A DNA stretch of 64,000 nucleotides from Sediminicoccus sp. KRV36 (GCF_023243115.1 NZ_CP085081.1:620001-684000); one strand, 5' to 3'; shown: positions 20,159 to 31,008, counted from the stretch's first letter. Numbers and translations are program-made. Notes: a model not told the origin generated them from the sequence alone.

Positions 20159-21997
20159 ATGCAACGTCGTGATCTTTTCGCTGCCGGCTTCGGCCTGGTT
20201 TCCTTCTCCGCAGCCTTGCCCGGGGCCGCCCAAACCACGGCGCCGCTGCGAACCCACGCGCTCTCGCTGCTGGGCGAACCGGCCCTGCCGGCGGATTTCC
20301 CGCATTTTCCCTGGGTGAACCCGGATGCGCCCAAAGGGGGCGACATCGCGCTGACGGCACTCGGCAGCTATGACAGCTTCAACCAGTTCATCCTGCGCGG
20401 GACCGCGGCGGTGGGGCTCAATAACCTCTACGACAGCCTGCTGATGGAAAGTGCGGATGAGGCGAGCACCGAATATGCCCATCTGGCCGAGATCGTCGAA
20501 ATCCCGGCCGACCGCATGGGCGTCAGCTTCGAGCTGCGCGACACCGCCCGCTGGCATGACGGCCGCGCCATCACGGCCGAGGATGTGGCCTGGACCTTCA
20601 ACACGCTGCGCAGCCAGGGCCGCCCCTTTTACCGCGCCTATTGGGGCGATGTGAGCGAGGTGGTGGTGGAGAGCCCCCGCCGCGTCACCTTCCGCTTCCG
20701 CACGAATGAAAACCGCGAGCTGGCCCTCATCCTGGGCCAGATGAACATCCTGCCGAAGCATTTCTGGGACGGGCGGGATTTCGCCCGCCCCACGCTCGAC
20801 GTGCCGCTGGGCTCCGGCCCCTACCGGATTGACCGCTTCGAATCCGGGCGCAGCGTGGCCTATCGGCGCGTCGCCGATTATTGGGCGGTGAACCTCAACA
20901 CGCGGCGCGGCACGCAGAATTTCGATGTGATGCGCTATGAGTATTTCCGCGACGTGACCGTCGCCTTCGAGGCTTTCAAGGCCGGCCAGATTGATTTCAG
21001 GACGGAGAACATCGCCCGCAACTGGGCGACGGGCTACGACTTCCCGGCGGTGCGCCGCGGCCTTGTGAAGCGCGACGAAATCCGCCACCAGCTGCCCACC
21101 GGCATGCAGGCCTTCGTGATGAATTTGCGCCGGCCGCTCTTCCAGGATGCGCGTGTGCGTGAGGCGCTGTTGCAGGTGTTCGACTTCGAATGGCTGCACA
21201 CGAATATCTTCAACGGCGCCTATGCGCGCACCACCAGCTTCTTCTCCAACAGCGAACTCGCTTCCTCCGGCCTGCCGGCGGGGCGTGAACTCGCCATCCT
21301 GGAGCCCTTCCGCGCGCAGCTCCCGGAATCCGTCTTCACCACGGAGCACCGCCTGCCCACCACCGATGGCAGCGGCAATAACCGCGAGGGGCTGCGCCGC
21401 GCGCTGGATCTCATGCGCCAGGCGGGCTGGACCATTCGGGACCGGCGCCTGGTGAATGCGCAGGGGCAGCGCTTCGAATTCGAAATCCTGCTGAATGGCG
21501 CCAGCTTCGAACGCATCGCCCTGCCTTATGTGCAATGGCTGCAGCGCCTGGGTGTCGAGGCCCGCGTCCGCACGGTGGACCCTGCACAATACCAGGTCCG
21601 CACCGATGCCTTCGACTACGACATGACGGTGGATGTGATGGGGCAATCCTTGTCGCCCGGGAATGAACAGCGCGACTACTTCACCTGCGCCAAGGCCCAG
21701 GAAAACGGCTCGCAGAACATCGCCGGCATCTGCCATCCGGTGATCGATGCGCTGGTCGAGCAGGTGATCATGGCGCCGGACCGGCAGGAGCTGATCGCGC
21801 GGACCAGGGCCTTGGACCGCGTGCTGCTGCACAGCAACTTCGTCATCCCGCAATGGCACAACCGCGCCTTCTGGATCGCCTTCTGGGACCGCTTCGGACG
21901 GCCGGAACGCAACCCGAAATACGCGCTGGGCCTCGACAGCTGGTGGATTGATCCGACGCGGGACCGTGCCCTGCAAGAGGCGAAGCGGAGCCTGTGA
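20159..21997 (+). CDS. yejA: YejA-like peptide ABC transporter substrate-binding protein
   Basis: This 612-residue periplasmic binding protein of family 5 (SBP_bac_5) captures peptides for the importer encoded downstream. An N-terminal signal ([20 protein letters not shown]) precedes the mature protein. The YejA-type features are [20 protein letters not shown]-like [13 protein letters not shown], and long [23 protein letters not shown] 20159 was preferred over 20123, which would add residues before the signal sequence. YejABEF in enterobacteria imports oligopeptides, including some peptide antibiotics. Confidence 0.9.
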   Translation: MQRRDLFAAGFGLVSFSAALPGAAQTTAPLRTHALSLLGEPALPADFPHFPWVNPDAPKGGDIALTALGSYDSFNQFILRGTAAVGLNNLYDSLLMESADEASTEYAHLAEIVEIPADRMGVSFELRDTARWHDGRAITAEDVAWTFNTLRSQGRPFYRAYWGDVSEVVVESPRRVTFRFRTNENRELALILGQMNILPKHFWDGRDFARPTLDVPLGSGPYRIDRFESGRSVAYRRVADYWAVNLNTRRGTQNFDVMRYEYFRDVTVAFEAFKAGQIDFRTENIARNWATGYDFPAVRRGLVKRDEIRHQLPTGMQAFVMNLRRPLFQDARVREALLQVFDFEWLHTNIFNGAYARTTSFFSNSELASSGLPAGRELAILEPFRAQLPESVFTTEHRLPTTDGSGNNREGLRRALDLMRQAGWTIRDRRLVNAQGQRFEFEILLNGASFERIALPYVQWLQRLGVEARVRTVDPAQYQVRTDAFDYDMTVDVMGQSLSPGNEQRDYFTCAKAQENGSQNIAGICHPVIDALVEQVIMAPDRQELIARTRALDRVLLHSNFVIPQWHNRAFWIAFWDRFGRPERNPKYALGLDSWWIDPTRDRALQEAKRSL

Positions 21998-22014
21998 TGG
22001 TGGGTGTGCGCTGC

Positions 22015-22204
22015 GGGAGGGCTCTGCCCTCCCGAACCCTCCCGCCGGGGACCGTTGGTCCCCGGACCCCTTTTGGGTTTTGTCGCATTTCGGTGGGGGG
22101 GCATGGCGCCCGCGCCATGCCCCCCCACCGAAATGCGACCAGATTTCAGGGTCCAGGGATGCAAATCCCTGGCGGGGGAGCGCGAGGGGGCAGCGCCCCC
22201 TCGC
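22015..22204. repeat. 190-bp palindromic repeat made of two inverted two-hairpin elements
   Basis: Between yejA and yejB lie a minus-oriented copy (22015–22068) and a plus-oriented copy (22150–22204) of one two-hairpin element, around a central perfect inverted repeat with 28-base arms (22082–22109 and 22112–22139) and a CC spacer. Each element reads GGT, hairpin 1, a conserved CGGGnGnG-like spacer, three bases or so, hairpin 2. Related copies lie at 40434–40483 and 47759–47811. No protein is encoded. Such a structure could form a cruciform or stall exonucleases within the yej transcript. Confidence 0.85.
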
Positions 22205-22220
22205 TGGCGTGCACCCACCC

Positions 22221-23318
22221 ATGACCAGCTACCTGCTGCGCCGCCTGTTGCTCGTGATCCCGACGCTGTTCGGCATCATCCTCATCAACTTCGCCGTGAT
22301 CCAATTCGCACCTGGCGGACCGGTCGAACAGATGATCGCCGAGATTCGCGGCCAGGGTGACACGATGGGCCGTCTGACCGGTGAGGGGAACAACGAAACC
22401 CGCCCGCAGCCGGCTTCCACGGCCGAGGGCGGCGGCTCGCAATATCGCGGCGCGCGCGGGCTGGACCCCGAGGTGGTGCGCGAGATCGAGCGCGCCTTTG
22501 GCTTCGACAAGCCGGCCCATGTGCGCTTCGGCGAGATGCTCTGGGGCTATATGCGCTTTGATCTGGGGCGTTCGCTGTTCCGCGACCGACCGGTCTGGGA
22601 CCTGGTGGTGGAGAAGATTCCCGTCTCCATCTCTCTGGGTCTCTGGTCCACGCTGATCATCTATCTGATTTCCATTCCGCTCGGCATTCGCAAGGCGGTG
22701 CGGGACGGCTCGCGCTTCGATCTCACCACCAGCGCCGTGGTGCTGGTGGGCTATGCGATTCCGGGGTTCCTGTTCGCCATCCTGCTGGTGGTGCTGTTTG
22801 CCGGCGGCAGCTTCGTGCAGTGGTTTCCGCTGCGCGGGCTGCACAGCTCAGGCAGCGAGACCTGGCCCTTCTGGCAGCGCGCGACGGACTACGCCTGGCA
22901 TGTCTTCCTGCCCACCATCACGCTGGTCATCGGCGGTTTCGCCGGGCTGACGATGCTGACGAAGAACTCCTTCCTGGAGGAGATCAACAAGCAATATGTC
23001 GTCACCGCCCGCGCCAAGGGTGCAGGCGAGCAGCGGGTGCTTTATGGCCATGTGTTCCGCAACGCGATGCTGATCATCATCGCGGGTTTCCCCTCGGCTT
23101 TCATCGGCATTCTTTTCACCGGCGCGCTGCTGGTGGAGATCATCTTCTCGCTCGACGGCCTCGGGCTGCTCGGCTTCGAGGCGGCGATCCGGCGAGACTA
23201 TACGGTGATGTTCGGCACGCTCTACATCTTCACGCTGCTGGGCTTGGTCATGCAGATCGTCAGCGACTTTACCTATACGCTGGTGGATCCGCGCATTGAT
23301 TTCGAATCACGAAGGTGA
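22221..23318 (+). CDS. yejB: YejB-like peptide ABC transporter permease
   Basis: This 365-residue inner-membrane permease has a first membrane helix in [20 protein letters not shown], a periplasmic insert with [13 protein letters not shown] typical of YejB, then five further helices. The cytoplasmic EAA loop reads [20 protein letters not shown], the contact site for the ATPase. It pairs with YejE to form the channel. ATG 22221 follows the palindromic repeat directly; the frame is open upstream through the repeat but lacks family similarity there. Confidence 0.93.
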   Translation: MTSYLLRRLLLVIPTLFGIILINFAVIQFAPGGPVEQMIAEIRGQGDTMGRLTGEGNNETRPQPASTAEGGGSQYRGARGLDPEVVREIERAFGFDKPAHVRFGEMLWGYMRFDLGRSLFRDRPVWDLVVEKIPVSISLGLWSTLIIYLISIPLGIRKAVRDGSRFDLTTSAVVLVGYAIPGFLFAILLVVLFAGGSFVQWFPLRGLHSSGSETWPFWQRATDYAWHVFLPTITLVIGGFAGLTMLTKNSFLEEINKQYVVTARAKGAGEQRVLYGHVFRNAMLIIIAGFPSAFIGILFTGALLVEIIFSLDGLGLLGFEAAIRRDYTVMFGTLYIFTLLGLVMQIVSDFTYTLVDPRIDFESRR

Positions 23319-23373
23319 GCAAGACCGACGTGCTGATCTCCCTCGCTTCGCTCGCTCGGCAGGACGGAAACCG

Positions 23374-24102
23374 ATGATCCTCTGGTCTCAACCCGATGGC
23401 AGCATCCTGGCCACGCCGCAGCCGGCCCATGCGGTGATCGCGGGGCAACTCATGCGCGCCCTGGCCGAACCGCCCGTGCCGCTGGAGCCTGTGGTCAATG
23501 CCGCCGCCCAGCATGATTGCGCCTGGATGGGCTGGGAAACCGCGCCCGAATTCGACGCCACGACCGGCCTGCCGCGCCATTTCAACGCCCTCTCCGGCGC
23601 CGAACATGTGCCCATGTGGGAGCAGGGCGTGCGCGATGCCCTGGCCAATTGGGGACTCTGGGCCGGGCTGCTGATCCTGCGCCATGGCAGCCACATCTAT
23701 CGCCTCGGCATTCTCGGCAATCGCATGGCGCCGAGTGCCGAGAGCCTCGCGGCCATGCAGGGCTACATGGCGCGTGAGGTGGCCTGGAGTGCCGAGCTGA
23801 TGGCGAAGCTCGGCGTGGATGAAGCACAGGTGACGGTCAATCAGCGCAAGATCGCCATGGTGGATTCCATCGCGCTCGGCCTGTGCTGGGGGCAGGAGCG
23901 GTTCGACTGCAACGGCACCACGCTGATCCGCACCGGCGCTCGCACGGCGACGCTGGATCCCTGGCCGCTGGCGGTGCCACGCATCACGTTGGAGAGCGAG
24001 ACGCTGCACCTGCCCGGCCCCTTTCCGCATGCGGAGGCGATGCGCGCCGGCATCGCGGATGCGCCGCGTGAGCGATTGGTATTTGAGTTGAGCGCTGCAT
24101 GA
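23374..24102 (+). CDS. DUF3891-family protein inside the yej operon
   Basis: This 242-residue protein matches the DUF3891 pattern: an N-terminal AHAVIAGQLMRAL, then NAAAQHDCAWMGWETAPEFD, RHGSHIYRLG and LGLCWGQERFDCNG. It has no signal or membrane segment. The conserved His/Asp residues suggest a metal-dependent enzyme, but I know of no proven function. It lies 55 bases after yejB and 124 before yejE, on the same strand, so it separates two subunits of one transporter. ATG 23374 is preceded by AGGACGG. Confidence 0.75.
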   Translation: MILWSQPDGSILATPQPAHAVIAGQLMRALAEPPVPLEPVVNAAAQHDCAWMGWETAPEFDATTGLPRHFNALSGAEHVPMWEQGVRDALANWGLWAGLLILRHGSHIYRLGILGNRMAPSAESLAAMQGYMAREVAWSAELMAKLGVDEAQVTVNQRKIAMVDSIALGLCWGQERFDCNGTTLIRTGARTATLDPWPLAVPRITLESETLHLPGPFPHAEAMRAGIADAPRERLVFELSAA

Positions 24103-24226
24103 CGCCTGGTTCGGTTTACCGCGAGGGGGCTTTGCCGCTTCGCCTTCTTCCGGCGGGGGCACGGCTCCCCGGGCGCCGGTTCATGCAAAGCTGCGCGGCG
24201 GATTGCCCCGGGGGCCGAGCCCCTCG

Positions 24227-25267
24227 ATGACGCTATCCCCACTTGCCCGCCGTCGCATCGCCAATTTCCGTGGCAATCGCCGCGGCATGATCTCGCTCTA
24301 TGTCTTCGGCGCGCTCTTCGTGTTGACCCTCTTTGCCGAAATCCTCGCCAATGATCGCCCGCTGGTGGCGAAGGTGGACGGCCACTGGTTCTTTCCCGTC
24401 CTCGTCGAATACGCCGAAAGCGACATCGTCCCCGAGGGGCTTCCCACCCAGGCCGATTGGCATGATCCGGAGTTCATGCGCGACGTGACGTCGCGCGGCT
24501 GGGTGGTCTGGCCGCCGATCCGCTACAGCCACGCGACCGTCGTGCGGGATCTCGGCACGCCCGCCCCCTCGCCGCCATCCACCCGCAACTGGCTCGGCAC
24601 CGATGACCAGGCGCGGGATGTGATGGCGCGGGTGATCTATGGCTTCCGGATTTCGGTGCTGTTCGGCTTCACCCTCACCATCTTCGCCTCGGTCATCGGG
24701 ATCGCGGCGGGCGCGGTGCAGGGCTATTATGGCGGCTGGACGGATCTGCTGTTCCAGCGCTTCATCGAAATCTGGTCCGGCATGCCGCAGCTGTTTCTGC
24801 TCATCATCCTGGGCTCGGTGATCGAGCCTTCCTTCTGGACCTTGCTGATCTTCCTGCTGCTGTTTTCCTGGATGGGGCTGGTGGGCGTGGTGCGCGCGGA
24901 GTTCCTGCGCGGCCGCAACCTGGATTACGTGCGCGCCGCCCGCGCGCTGGGGGTCGCGGATGCCCGGTTGATGTTCCAGCACATCCTGCCCAATGCGATG
25001 GTCGCCACACTCACCTTTCTGCCCTTCATTCTGTCAGGCTCCGTCACCGTGCTCTCCACGCTCGATTTCCTGGGCTTCGGCCTGCCGCCGGGGTCTGCCT
25101 CGCTCGGTGAATTGCTCAGCCAGGGGAAGAATAATCTCCAGGCGCCCTGGCTGGCCTTCACCGGCTTCGTGGTGCTGGGCGGCGTGCTCACCTTGCTGAT
25201 CTTCATCGGTGAGGCGGTGCGGGATGCGTTTGATCCCAGAAAGCTTCCTGGCGGGAGCCTTTCCTGA
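24227..25267 (+). CDS. yejE: YejE-like peptide ABC transporter permease
   Basis: This 346-residue partner permease has an N-terminal membrane helix (MISLYVFGALFVLTLFAEIL), a periplasmic segment with YAESDIVPEGLPTQADWHDP and PPSTRNWLGTDDQARDVMARVIYG typical of YejE/OppC proteins, and five C-terminal helices with the EAA loop AARALGVADARLMFQHILPNA. ATG 24227 follows GC-rich hairpin-forming DNA. It works with YejB, and the ATPase YejF is encoded about 130 bases downstream. Confidence 0.93.
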   Translation: MTLSPLARRRIANFRGNRRGMISLYVFGALFVLTLFAEILANDRPLVAKVDGHWFFPVLVEYAESDIVPEGLPTQADWHDPEFMRDVTSRGWVVWPPIRYSHATVVRDLGTPAPSPPSTRNWLGTDDQARDVMARVIYGFRISVLFGFTLTIFASVIGIAAGAVQGYYGGWTDLLFQRFIEIWSGMPQLFLLIILGSVIEPSFWTLLIFLLLFSWMGLVGVVRAEFLRGRNLDYVRAARALGVADARLMFQHILPNAMVATLTFLPFILSGSVTVLSTLDFLGFGLPPGSASLGELLSQGKNNLQAPWLAFTGFVVLGGVLTLLIFIGEAVRDAFDPRKLPGGSLS

Positions 25268-25397
25268 TGCGGTGTGTGCCCTCAGACGCCGGGCGGCCCG
25301 GGCCTCGGAACGCTGAACCCCTCCGCCGCGACGATGCGCCGCGGATCCTCGAAGCGCGGCCCTGGACCGGGCAGCCAGCATGGCCGGGCAAGTCACC

Positions 25398-27002
25398 ATG
25401 ACGCTCCTCTCCGTCGAGAACCTGGCCGTCGCCTTTCGTGGCAAGCGCGTGGTCAGCGGCGTGTCCTTCACGGTGAATGCCGGCGAGACGGTGGCACTTG
25501 TGGGCGAGAGCGGTTCCGGCAAATCCGTGACGGCGCTCTCCATCCTCCGCCTCCTCGCCAATACCGGCAGCAATCCCGAGGGGCGCATCACGCTGGATGG
25601 CACGGATGTGCTGACGGCGGATGGCCCCGCCCTGCACCGGCTGCGAGGCGGTGTCGCCGGCATGGTGTTCCAGGAGCCGATGACGTCGCTGAACCCGCTG
25701 CACAGCATCGGCCGCCAGGTGGGCGAGGCGATCACCCTGCACCGCCCGCTGCGGGGCGAGGCGCTGCGCCAGGCCATCATCGCCACGCTGCAACGGGCCG
25801 GCCTGCCCAATGCGGAGGAGCGCATCGGCGCCTATCCGCACCAGCTCTCCGGCGGGCAGCGGCAGCGCGTGATGATCGGCGCCGCCCTGGCCAATGAGCC
25901 CAAGCTGCTCATCGCCGATGAGCCGACCACGGCGCTGGATGTGACGATCCAGGCGCAGATCCTCGAATTGCTGCAGGACCTCAAGGCGCGGCTGGGCATG
26001 GCCATGCTGCTCATCACCCATGACCTCGCCATCGTGCGTCGCCATGCCGACCGTGTGGTGGTGATGAAGGATGGCGCCGTCGTCGAGCAGGGCGTGGTGG
26101 CCGAGGTCTTCGCCCATCCGCAGCACGCCTATACGCGCATGCTGCTGGCCACCGAGCCGCGCGGCCGGCCGGCGGCCATCCCCGAAGCTGCCGCCGAAAT
26201 CCTGCAGGGCCAGGATGTGCGCGTGCATTTCCCCATCCGGCGCGGGCTGCTGCGCCGCGTCGTCGCGCAGGTGAAGGCGGTGGATGGCGTGGATATCGCC
26301 CTGCGTGAGGGCGAGACGCTGGGCGTGGTGGGCGAGAGCGGCAGCGGCAAGACGACGCTGGGCCTCGCCCTGATCCGCATGGAAAACAGCCAGGGCACGA
26401 TCCGCTTCGAGGGGCGCGATATCCAGGCGCTGTCGCGCGCACAGATGCGGCCCCTGCGCGCCCGCATGCAGATCGTCTTTCAGGACCCCTATGGCTCGCT
26501 CTCGCCGCGGATGAATGCGGGCGAGATCGTGGGCGAGGGCCTGACCGTGCATGAACCCGGCCTGCGCACGGCGGATCGCGCCCGCCGCGTCGCCCAGGCG
26601 CTGGAGGAAGTGGGGCTGGAGGCCGCGATGGCCGAGCGCTTCCCCCATGAATTCTCGGGCGGGCAGCGCCAGCGCATCGCCATCGCGCGGGCCCTGGTGC
26701 TCAAGCCCCGCCTGGTCGTGCTGGATGAGCCGACTTCGGCGCTGGATGTCAGCGTGCAGGCCCAGGTGGTGGAATTGCTGCGCGGTTTGCAGGAAAAGCA
26801 CCGCCTGGCCTACCTGTTCATCAGCCATGACCTGCGCGTGGTGCGCGCCATGGCGCATCGCATCATCGTCATGAAGGATGGCCGCATCGTGGAAGCGGGC
26901 GAGGCCGAGGCCCTTACGCAAAACCCGCGCGAGCCCTATACGCGCGCCCTGATGGCCGCCGCCTTTGAGCTGCGCGCGGCGCATGGGAACGAGCCAAGTT
27001 GA
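25398..27002 (+). CDS. yejF: YejF-like ABC transporter ATP-binding protein (two ATPase domains)
   Basis: This 534-residue protein contains two complete ATPase modules. The first has Walker [14 protein letters not shown] and signature [12 protein letters not shown]; the second has [13 protein letters not shown] and [14 protein letters not shown], with Walker [12 protein letters not shown] and [10 protein letters not shown]. Such double ATPases energise YejBE- or Dpp/Opp-type importers. ATG 25398 ([11 protein letters not shown]) is preferred; ATG 25380 adds six residues. The downstream membrane protein begins at a TTG overlapping the stop. Confidence 0.93.
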   Translation: MTLLSVENLAVAFRGKRVVSGVSFTVNAGETVALVGESGSGKSVTALSILRLLANTGSNPEGRITLDGTDVLTADGPALHRLRGGVAGMVFQEPMTSLNPLHSIGRQVGEAITLHRPLRGEALRQAIIATLQRAGLPNAEERIGAYPHQLSGGQRQRVMIGAALANEPKLLIADEPTTALDVTIQAQILELLQDLKARLGMAMLLITHDLAIVRRHADRVVVMKDGAVVEQGVVAEVFAHPQHAYTRMLLATEPRGRPAAIPEAAAEILQGQDVRVHFPIRRGLLRRVVAQVKAVDGVDIALREGETLGVVGESGSGKTTLGLALIRMENSQGTIRFEGRDIQALSRAQMRPLRARMQIVFQDPYGSLSPRMNAGEIVGEGLTVHEPGLRTADRARRVAQALEEVGLEAAMAERFPHEFSGGQRQRIAIARALVLKPRLVVLDEPTSALDVSVQAQVVELLRGLQEKHRLAYLFISHDLRVVRAMAHRIIVMKDGRIVEAGEAEALTQNPREPYTRALMAAAFELRAAHGNEPS

Positions 27003-27487
27003 GCGAGACGGAAGAAGCCCCAGCCCACCCCTGGGCCGGCCAGGAGCGCCAGAAGCTCCAGGCGTTGATGGATATGGAGCTGGTCAAGCTCGGCATTCAC
27101 ATCCGCAAGATGAATTCGCCGGGCAGCCCGGTCTATCGCTATGGCGAGAACATCATCCCGGCCGGCCTCATCCTGACCAGTTCCTTCCTGGCGACGGCAC
27201 TCATCCATTTCTATGTGGGTGCCGCGGTGCTGGCCGCAGGCTGCTGGTGGTGGCTGGCCAAGGTGCAGCCGAGGATCAAGGAGGATGTCTTCATGCGCAC
27301 CGCCGCCCATGTGCTGCTGAGCGACCTGAACTTCGACATGATGTGGGCCCGCGGCATCCTCAGCCTCTACGCCAAGCTGCCCGACGGCACGGAGCGCGTG
27401 GCCACCCGCCGCGATGATTGGCGCGCCTATGTGCGCAGTTTCCACAACACCGAGGGCGTCGTCCTCCCCGCCACGGAGGCGACCTGA
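26999..27487 (+). CDS. Small two-helix membrane protein, unknown
   Basis: This 162-residue protein starts at TTG 26999, overlapping the yejF stop as TTGA. It has a cytoplasmic-looking N-terminus (EERQKLQALMDMELVKLGIHI region), two adjacent hydrophobic segments at about 55–72 and 75–90, and a charged C-terminal half. I do not recognise a family. The overlap with yejF and the one-base junction with the following dehydrogenase show it belongs to the same transcript; a link to the transporter is only inferred. Confidence 0.65.
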   Translation: MSETEEAPAHPWAGQERQKLQALMDMELVKLGIHIRKMNSPGSPVYRYGENIIPAGLILTSSFLATALIHFYVGAAVLAAGCWWWLAKVQPRIKEDVFMRTAAHVLLSDLNFDMMWARGILSLYAKLPDGTERVATRRDDWRAYVRSFHNTEGVVLPATEAT

Positions 27488-28419
27488 TGGCCATCCTTCT
27501 CTCCACCAAAGCCAATGCCATGCACGCCTGGCGCGATGCCCTGCTGGCCGAGGACCCGACGCTCGACATCCGGCTCTTTCCCGATGCGGGGGACCCCGCC
27601 GAGATCGAGGCCGCCGTCTGCTGGACCCAGCACGACATGGCGGAGCTGCGGCGCTACCCCAACCTCAGGCTCATCGTCTCGATGGGGGCGGGGGTGGATC
27701 ACCTCCTGCGCCCGCCCGGCCCGCCGCCGGGCATCCCCGTGGCGCGGCTGAAGGACCATCGCCTCACCACCGGCATGACCGAATGGGTGTTGCTGAACGT
27801 GCTGCGCTTCCATCGGCAGGATCTGGAGTATCGGGCGCAACAGGCGGCCCGGATCTGGGATGAATTGCCCGCCCCCGATACCGCGAAGCGGCGCATTGGC
27901 CTGCTGGGCCTGGGCCAGCTCGGCGCCGCTTCGGCGCAGGCGCTGCTGGGGCTCGGCTTTCCGGTGATGGGCTGGACGCGCAACCCGCGCCAGATGGCCG
28001 GCGTGCAAGGTTTTTCCGGGTCAGATGGCCTGGAAGACATGCTGCGGCAGACGGATATCCTGATTTGCCTGCTGCCACTGACGCCCGAGACACGCGGCGT
28101 GATCAATGGACGCAGCCTCGCCTGGCTGCCGCGCGGCGCATTTGTGATCAACGCGGCCCGGGGGGGACATGTGGTGGCGGAGGATCTTCTGGCCGCCCTG
28201 GATTCGGGCCATGTGGCGGCGGCGGCGCTCGATGTCTTCGAGCCTGAGCCCTTGCCGGCGGATCACCGCTTCTGGACCCACCCCAAGGTGCTGGTCTGGC
28301 CGCATGCTTCGGCCATCACCATCCCCTCCAGCGCCGCACCGCAGGTCGTGGAAAACCTGCGGCGGGCGCGTGAGGGCCGCCCACTCATCAACCTGGTGGA
28401 TTTTTCCGCCGGCTACTGA
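27487..28419 (+). CDS. ghrA: Glyoxylate/hydroxypyruvate reductase A-like 2-hydroxyacid dehydrogenase
   Basis: This 310-residue D-2-hydroxyacid dehydrogenase has the NAD(P)-binding motif GLLGLGQLGAASAQAL at about 137, and catalytic Arg (INAARGGHV), Glu (DVFEPEPLP) and His (WPHAS) residues in the usual order. The short N-terminal catalytic domain and the SMGAGVDHLL block fit the GhrA group, which reduces glyoxylate and hydroxypyruvate. ATG 27487 overlaps the preceding stop by one base. The gene converges on the MarR-type gene 12 bases away. Confidence 0.85.
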   Translation: MAILLSTKANAMHAWRDALLAEDPTLDIRLFPDAGDPAEIEAAVCWTQHDMAELRRYPNLRLIVSMGAGVDHLLRPPGPPPGIPVARLKDHRLTTGMTEWVLLNVLRFHRQDLEYRAQQAARIWDELPAPDTAKRRIGLLGLGQLGAASAQALLGLGFPVMGWTRNPRQMAGVQGFSGSDGLEDMLRQTDILICLLPLTPETRGVINGRSLAWLPRGAFVINAARGGHVVAEDLLAALDSGHVAAAALDVFEPEPLPADHRFWTHPKVLVWPHASAITIPSSAAPQVVENLRRAREGRPLINLVDFSAGY

Positions 28420-28431
28420 GCCGGTGAGAGG

Positions 28432-28809
28432 TCAGGCCTCGACCATCTCCGGCAGGGGCATTTCGGCCACCAGGCCCTCGGCTTCCGCCATGGTCTGCCG
28501 CAGGTCGCGCAGGAAGACCGAGCCCTTCAGGGTGCGCTGCACGAGCACGCTGCGGCGGTCCATCGGGTCCACCTTGCGGCGCGAAAGATCAAGCTCGCCC
28601 AGGCGATCCAGCGCGCGGGTGATGGCCGGCTTGGACACGTTCAGGTCCTGCGCCAGGCCGCGCACCGTGTGGGGCCCCGGGCTGAGATAGACCGAGAGGA
28701 AGACCCCCAACTGGCGCGCGGAGAGGTCCGGCCCATCCCGGCGCACCAGGGCGACCGTGGTGTCCCGCAGGATACCGACAAGCTGGTCAGGGTTGATCTG
28801 GACAGACAT
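28432..28809 (-). CDS. MarR-family winged-helix regulator
   Basis: This 125-residue protein has a winged helix: LSARQLGVFLSVYLSPGPHTVRGLAQDLNVSKPAITRALDRL places the recognition helix at NVSKPAITRAL, followed by the wing DPMDRRSVLV. MarR proteins are usually dimeric repressors released by small ligands. ATG 28809 (MSVQ) is preferred because AAGGA lies eight bases upstream; ATG 28815 is only three bases from it. The gene diverges from nothing nearby: the upstream region of about 180 bases is comparatively AT-rich and leads to another minus-strand gene, so its target is unknown. Confidence 0.82.
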   Translation of the reverse strand: MSVQINPDQLVGILRDTTVALVRRDGPDLSARQLGVFLSVYLSPGPHTVRGLAQDLNVSKPAITRALDRLGELDLSRRKVDPMDRRSVLVQRTLKGSVFLRDLRQTMAEAEGLVAEMPLPEMVEA

Positions 28810-28991
28810 GGGCATATTCCTTCAGGTGCCGGGGGCAGGGCACCGGTTTGAGCCACCCCGCGCCCGTCGCGCAGCGTGTCAGGATTGTGTTCGAGATATT
28901 GGGCGTCTCGGCCGTTTCACTAGACCTGACCACCCGACAGATTGCAAGAAATTCATTTCTGTCCCATCCCCGAGCAAAGATCAAGCACAAC

Positions 28992-30353
28992 CTATGCGGG
29001 AAACTGTAAATATTTCTGCAGCCCGGCCAAGGCCGCGCGCATTCCCGTCGCCTCACCGCCCTCGGGCCGCCCCGGCCGCGTCGCATCGTTCCAGGCGTAG
29101 AGATCCAGATGCGCCCAGGGGATGGCATCGGGCACGAAGCGGCGCAGGAAAAGGGCCGCGATGATGGCGCCGCCCATCGGCTTGCTCGCCACGTTGTTCA
29201 GGTCGGCGATGGGGCTGTCCAGCCAGGCGGCGTAGCCATCATGCAGCGGCAGCCGCCAGAGCGGATCCCCCGCCGCGCCTCCGCCGGCGAGCAGGGCTTC
29301 CGCCAGCGCATCGTCATTGCTGAACAGCGCCGGCAGATCCGGGCCCAGCGCCACGCGCGCCGCGCCCGTCAGCGTGGCGCCGTTGAGGATCAGGCGCGGC
29401 TTGTGCTCCGCCGCGAAGGTCAGGAGATCGGCCAGCACCAGCCGGCCCTCGGCATCGGTATTGCCGATTTCGACCGTCAGCCCCTGGCGCGTGCGGATCA
29501 CGTCCAGCGGCCGGAACGCATCGCCACTCACGCTGTTCTCGACCGCGCCGATGAGCAGCAGCAGGCGGATCGGCGCCTGCTGCGCCATCAGTGCTTCCGC
29601 CAGCGCCAGCATGACCGCGGCCCCGCCCATATCCTTCTTCATGCGCAGCATGGCGCTGCTTGGCTTGAGGTCGAGCCCGCCGGTGTCGAAGCAGACGCCC
29701 TTGCCGCACAGTGCCACCAGCGGCGCATCGGCGGCCCCCCATTCCAGCACGGCCACGCGCGGCGCGCGCGGGCCGCCCATGCCACCGGCCTGGCTGGCCC
29801 CCTGGCCCACCGCCTGCACGGCGGGAAAGCCGCGCGCCAGTTCCTCGCCCTCGATCACGCGAAATGCCGCGCCATGCAGGGCGGCGACCTCCCCGACGGC
29901 CGCCGCCAGTTCGGCCGGGCCCAGGTGATTGGCCGGCGCGTTGATCAGATCGCGCGCGCGGCAGATGGCGGTGGCGATGGCCTGCGCAGCCTCGGTGCCG
30001 GATGGCGCCAAGAGCCGCGCCGGAGCGCGCTTGCCCGGCTTGAACCGCGTGTAGCGATAGGCGCCGAGCGCCCAGCCGAGCACGGCCGCCTGTGCATCAC
30101 CACCCACCAGGCGCCAGCTGCTGCCCTCCGGCAGGCCATGCGGCAGCGCGCCATAGCCCTCGGCCAGCCGGGGTGCGCCAAACAGCGCGGCACCCAGGCC
30201 GGCTTCGCCCGGCAGCAGCGCGATTTCGCCGGGCTTGCCGGTGAAGCCGGCGGCGCGCGCGAAGGCAGCGCCGGGCAGCCCCGCCCAGCTGTCCGGCGTG
30301 ACCACATGGAGCGGTAGCGCGTCAGGCGCGTGATTCAAGAGGCTGGGCAGCAT
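28992..30353 (-). CDS. Leucyl aminopeptidase-family (M17) metallopeptidase
   Basis: This 453-residue cytosolic aminopeptidase has the two-metal M17 site: [15 protein letters not shown] with its metal-binding Lys/Asp, a catalytic-region MKKDMGGAA, and the family signature [10 protein letters not shown]. The N-terminal domain is short, closer to PepB-like members than to PepA. It would trim N-terminal residues from peptides and could follow on from peptides released by HslVU, encoded next to it in the opposite direction. Confidence 0.92.
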   Translation of the reverse strand: MLPSLLNHAPDALPLHVVTPDSWAGLPGAAFARAAGFTGKPGEIALLPGEAGLGAALFGAPRLAEGYGALPHGLPEGSSWRLVGGDAQAAVLGWALGAYRYTRFKPGKRAPARLLAPSGTEAAQAIATAICRARDLINAPANHLGPAELAAAVGEVAALHGAAFRVIEGEELARGFPAVQAVGQGASQAGGMGGPRAPRVAVLEWGAADAPLVALCGKGVCFDTGGLDLKPSSAMLRMKKDMGGAAVMLALAEALMAQQAPIRLLLLIGAVENSVSGDAFRPLDVIRTRQGLTVEIGNTDAEGRLVLADLLTFAAEHKPRLILNGATLTGAARVALGPDLPALFSNDDALAEALLAGGGAAGDPLWRLPLHDGYAAWLDSPIADLNNVASKPMGGAIIAALFLRRFVPDAIPWAHLDLYAWNDATRPGRPEGGEATGMRAALAGLQKYLQFPA

Positions 30354-30435
30354 CGGGTTCTCCTTCGATGCGGCAGGTTGGGATCAGCAATGCGCGGCGG
30401 CAAGCCGCATTGCCGAAGCCGCCCCGAAGCGCCAC

Positions 30436-31008
30436 ATGGCCGTCATGAAGAATGACACACATGATCCTCTCGGCTGGCATGGGACCACCATCCTCTGCGT
30501 CCGCCGCAACGGAAAAGTGGCCATGGCCGGCGATGGCCAGGTCTCGCTGGGCCAGACGGTGGTGAAGGGCAATGCCCGCAAGGTCCGGCGCATCGCGCAG
30601 GGCCGCGTGCTGGCCGGCTTCGCCGGCGCCACGGCCGATGCCTTCACCCTTCTGGAGCGGCTGGAGGCCAAGCTGGAACGCTTCCCGGACCAGCTGGAAC
30701 GCGCCTGCGTGGAACTCGCGAAGGATTGGCGGACCGATCGCTATCTGCGCAAGCTCGAGGCGCTGTTGGCCGTGGCCGACAAGGACCGCTCCCTGCTGCT
30801 CACCGGCCAGGGCGATGTGCTGGAACCGGAGGATGCCGTCATCGGCATCGGCTCGGGCGGCAATTACGCGCTGGCCGCGGCGCGCGCGCTGCTGACGGTC
30901 GAGGGGATCGAGGCGGCGGAGATCGCGCGGCGCTCCATGACCATCGCGGCGGGCATCTGCGTCTACACCAATGGCAATTTCATTCTGGAGACCCTTGGTG
31001 ATGAGTGA
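30436..31008 (+). CDS. hslV: ATP-dependent protease proteolytic subunit HslV
   Basis: HslV (190 residues) forms the proteolytic core of the HslVU protease. The N-terminal-threonine hydrolase site is in [21 protein letters not shown], with the mature enzyme starting at Thr17 after removal of a 16-residue propeptide. [14 protein letters not shown] is also typical. ATG 30436 or ATG 30445 may start it; both lie in the propeptide. It overlaps hslU by eight bases and diverges from the aminopeptidase gene. Confidence 0.96.
   Translation: MAVMKNDTHDPLGWHGTTILCVRRNGKVAMAGDGQVSLGQTVVKGNARKVRRIAQGRVLAGFAGATADAFTLLERLEAKLERFPDQLERACVELAKDWRTDRYLRKLEALLAVADKDRSLLLTGQGDVLEPEDAVIGIGSGGNYALAAARALLTVEGIEAAEIARRSMTIAAGICVYTNGNFILETLGDE

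Noticed and set aside
21948..22220. Upstream extension of YejB through the palindromic repeat
   Set aside because: Open by chance; it overlaps the end of yejA and has no permease similarity. YejB begins at MTSYLLRR (22221).
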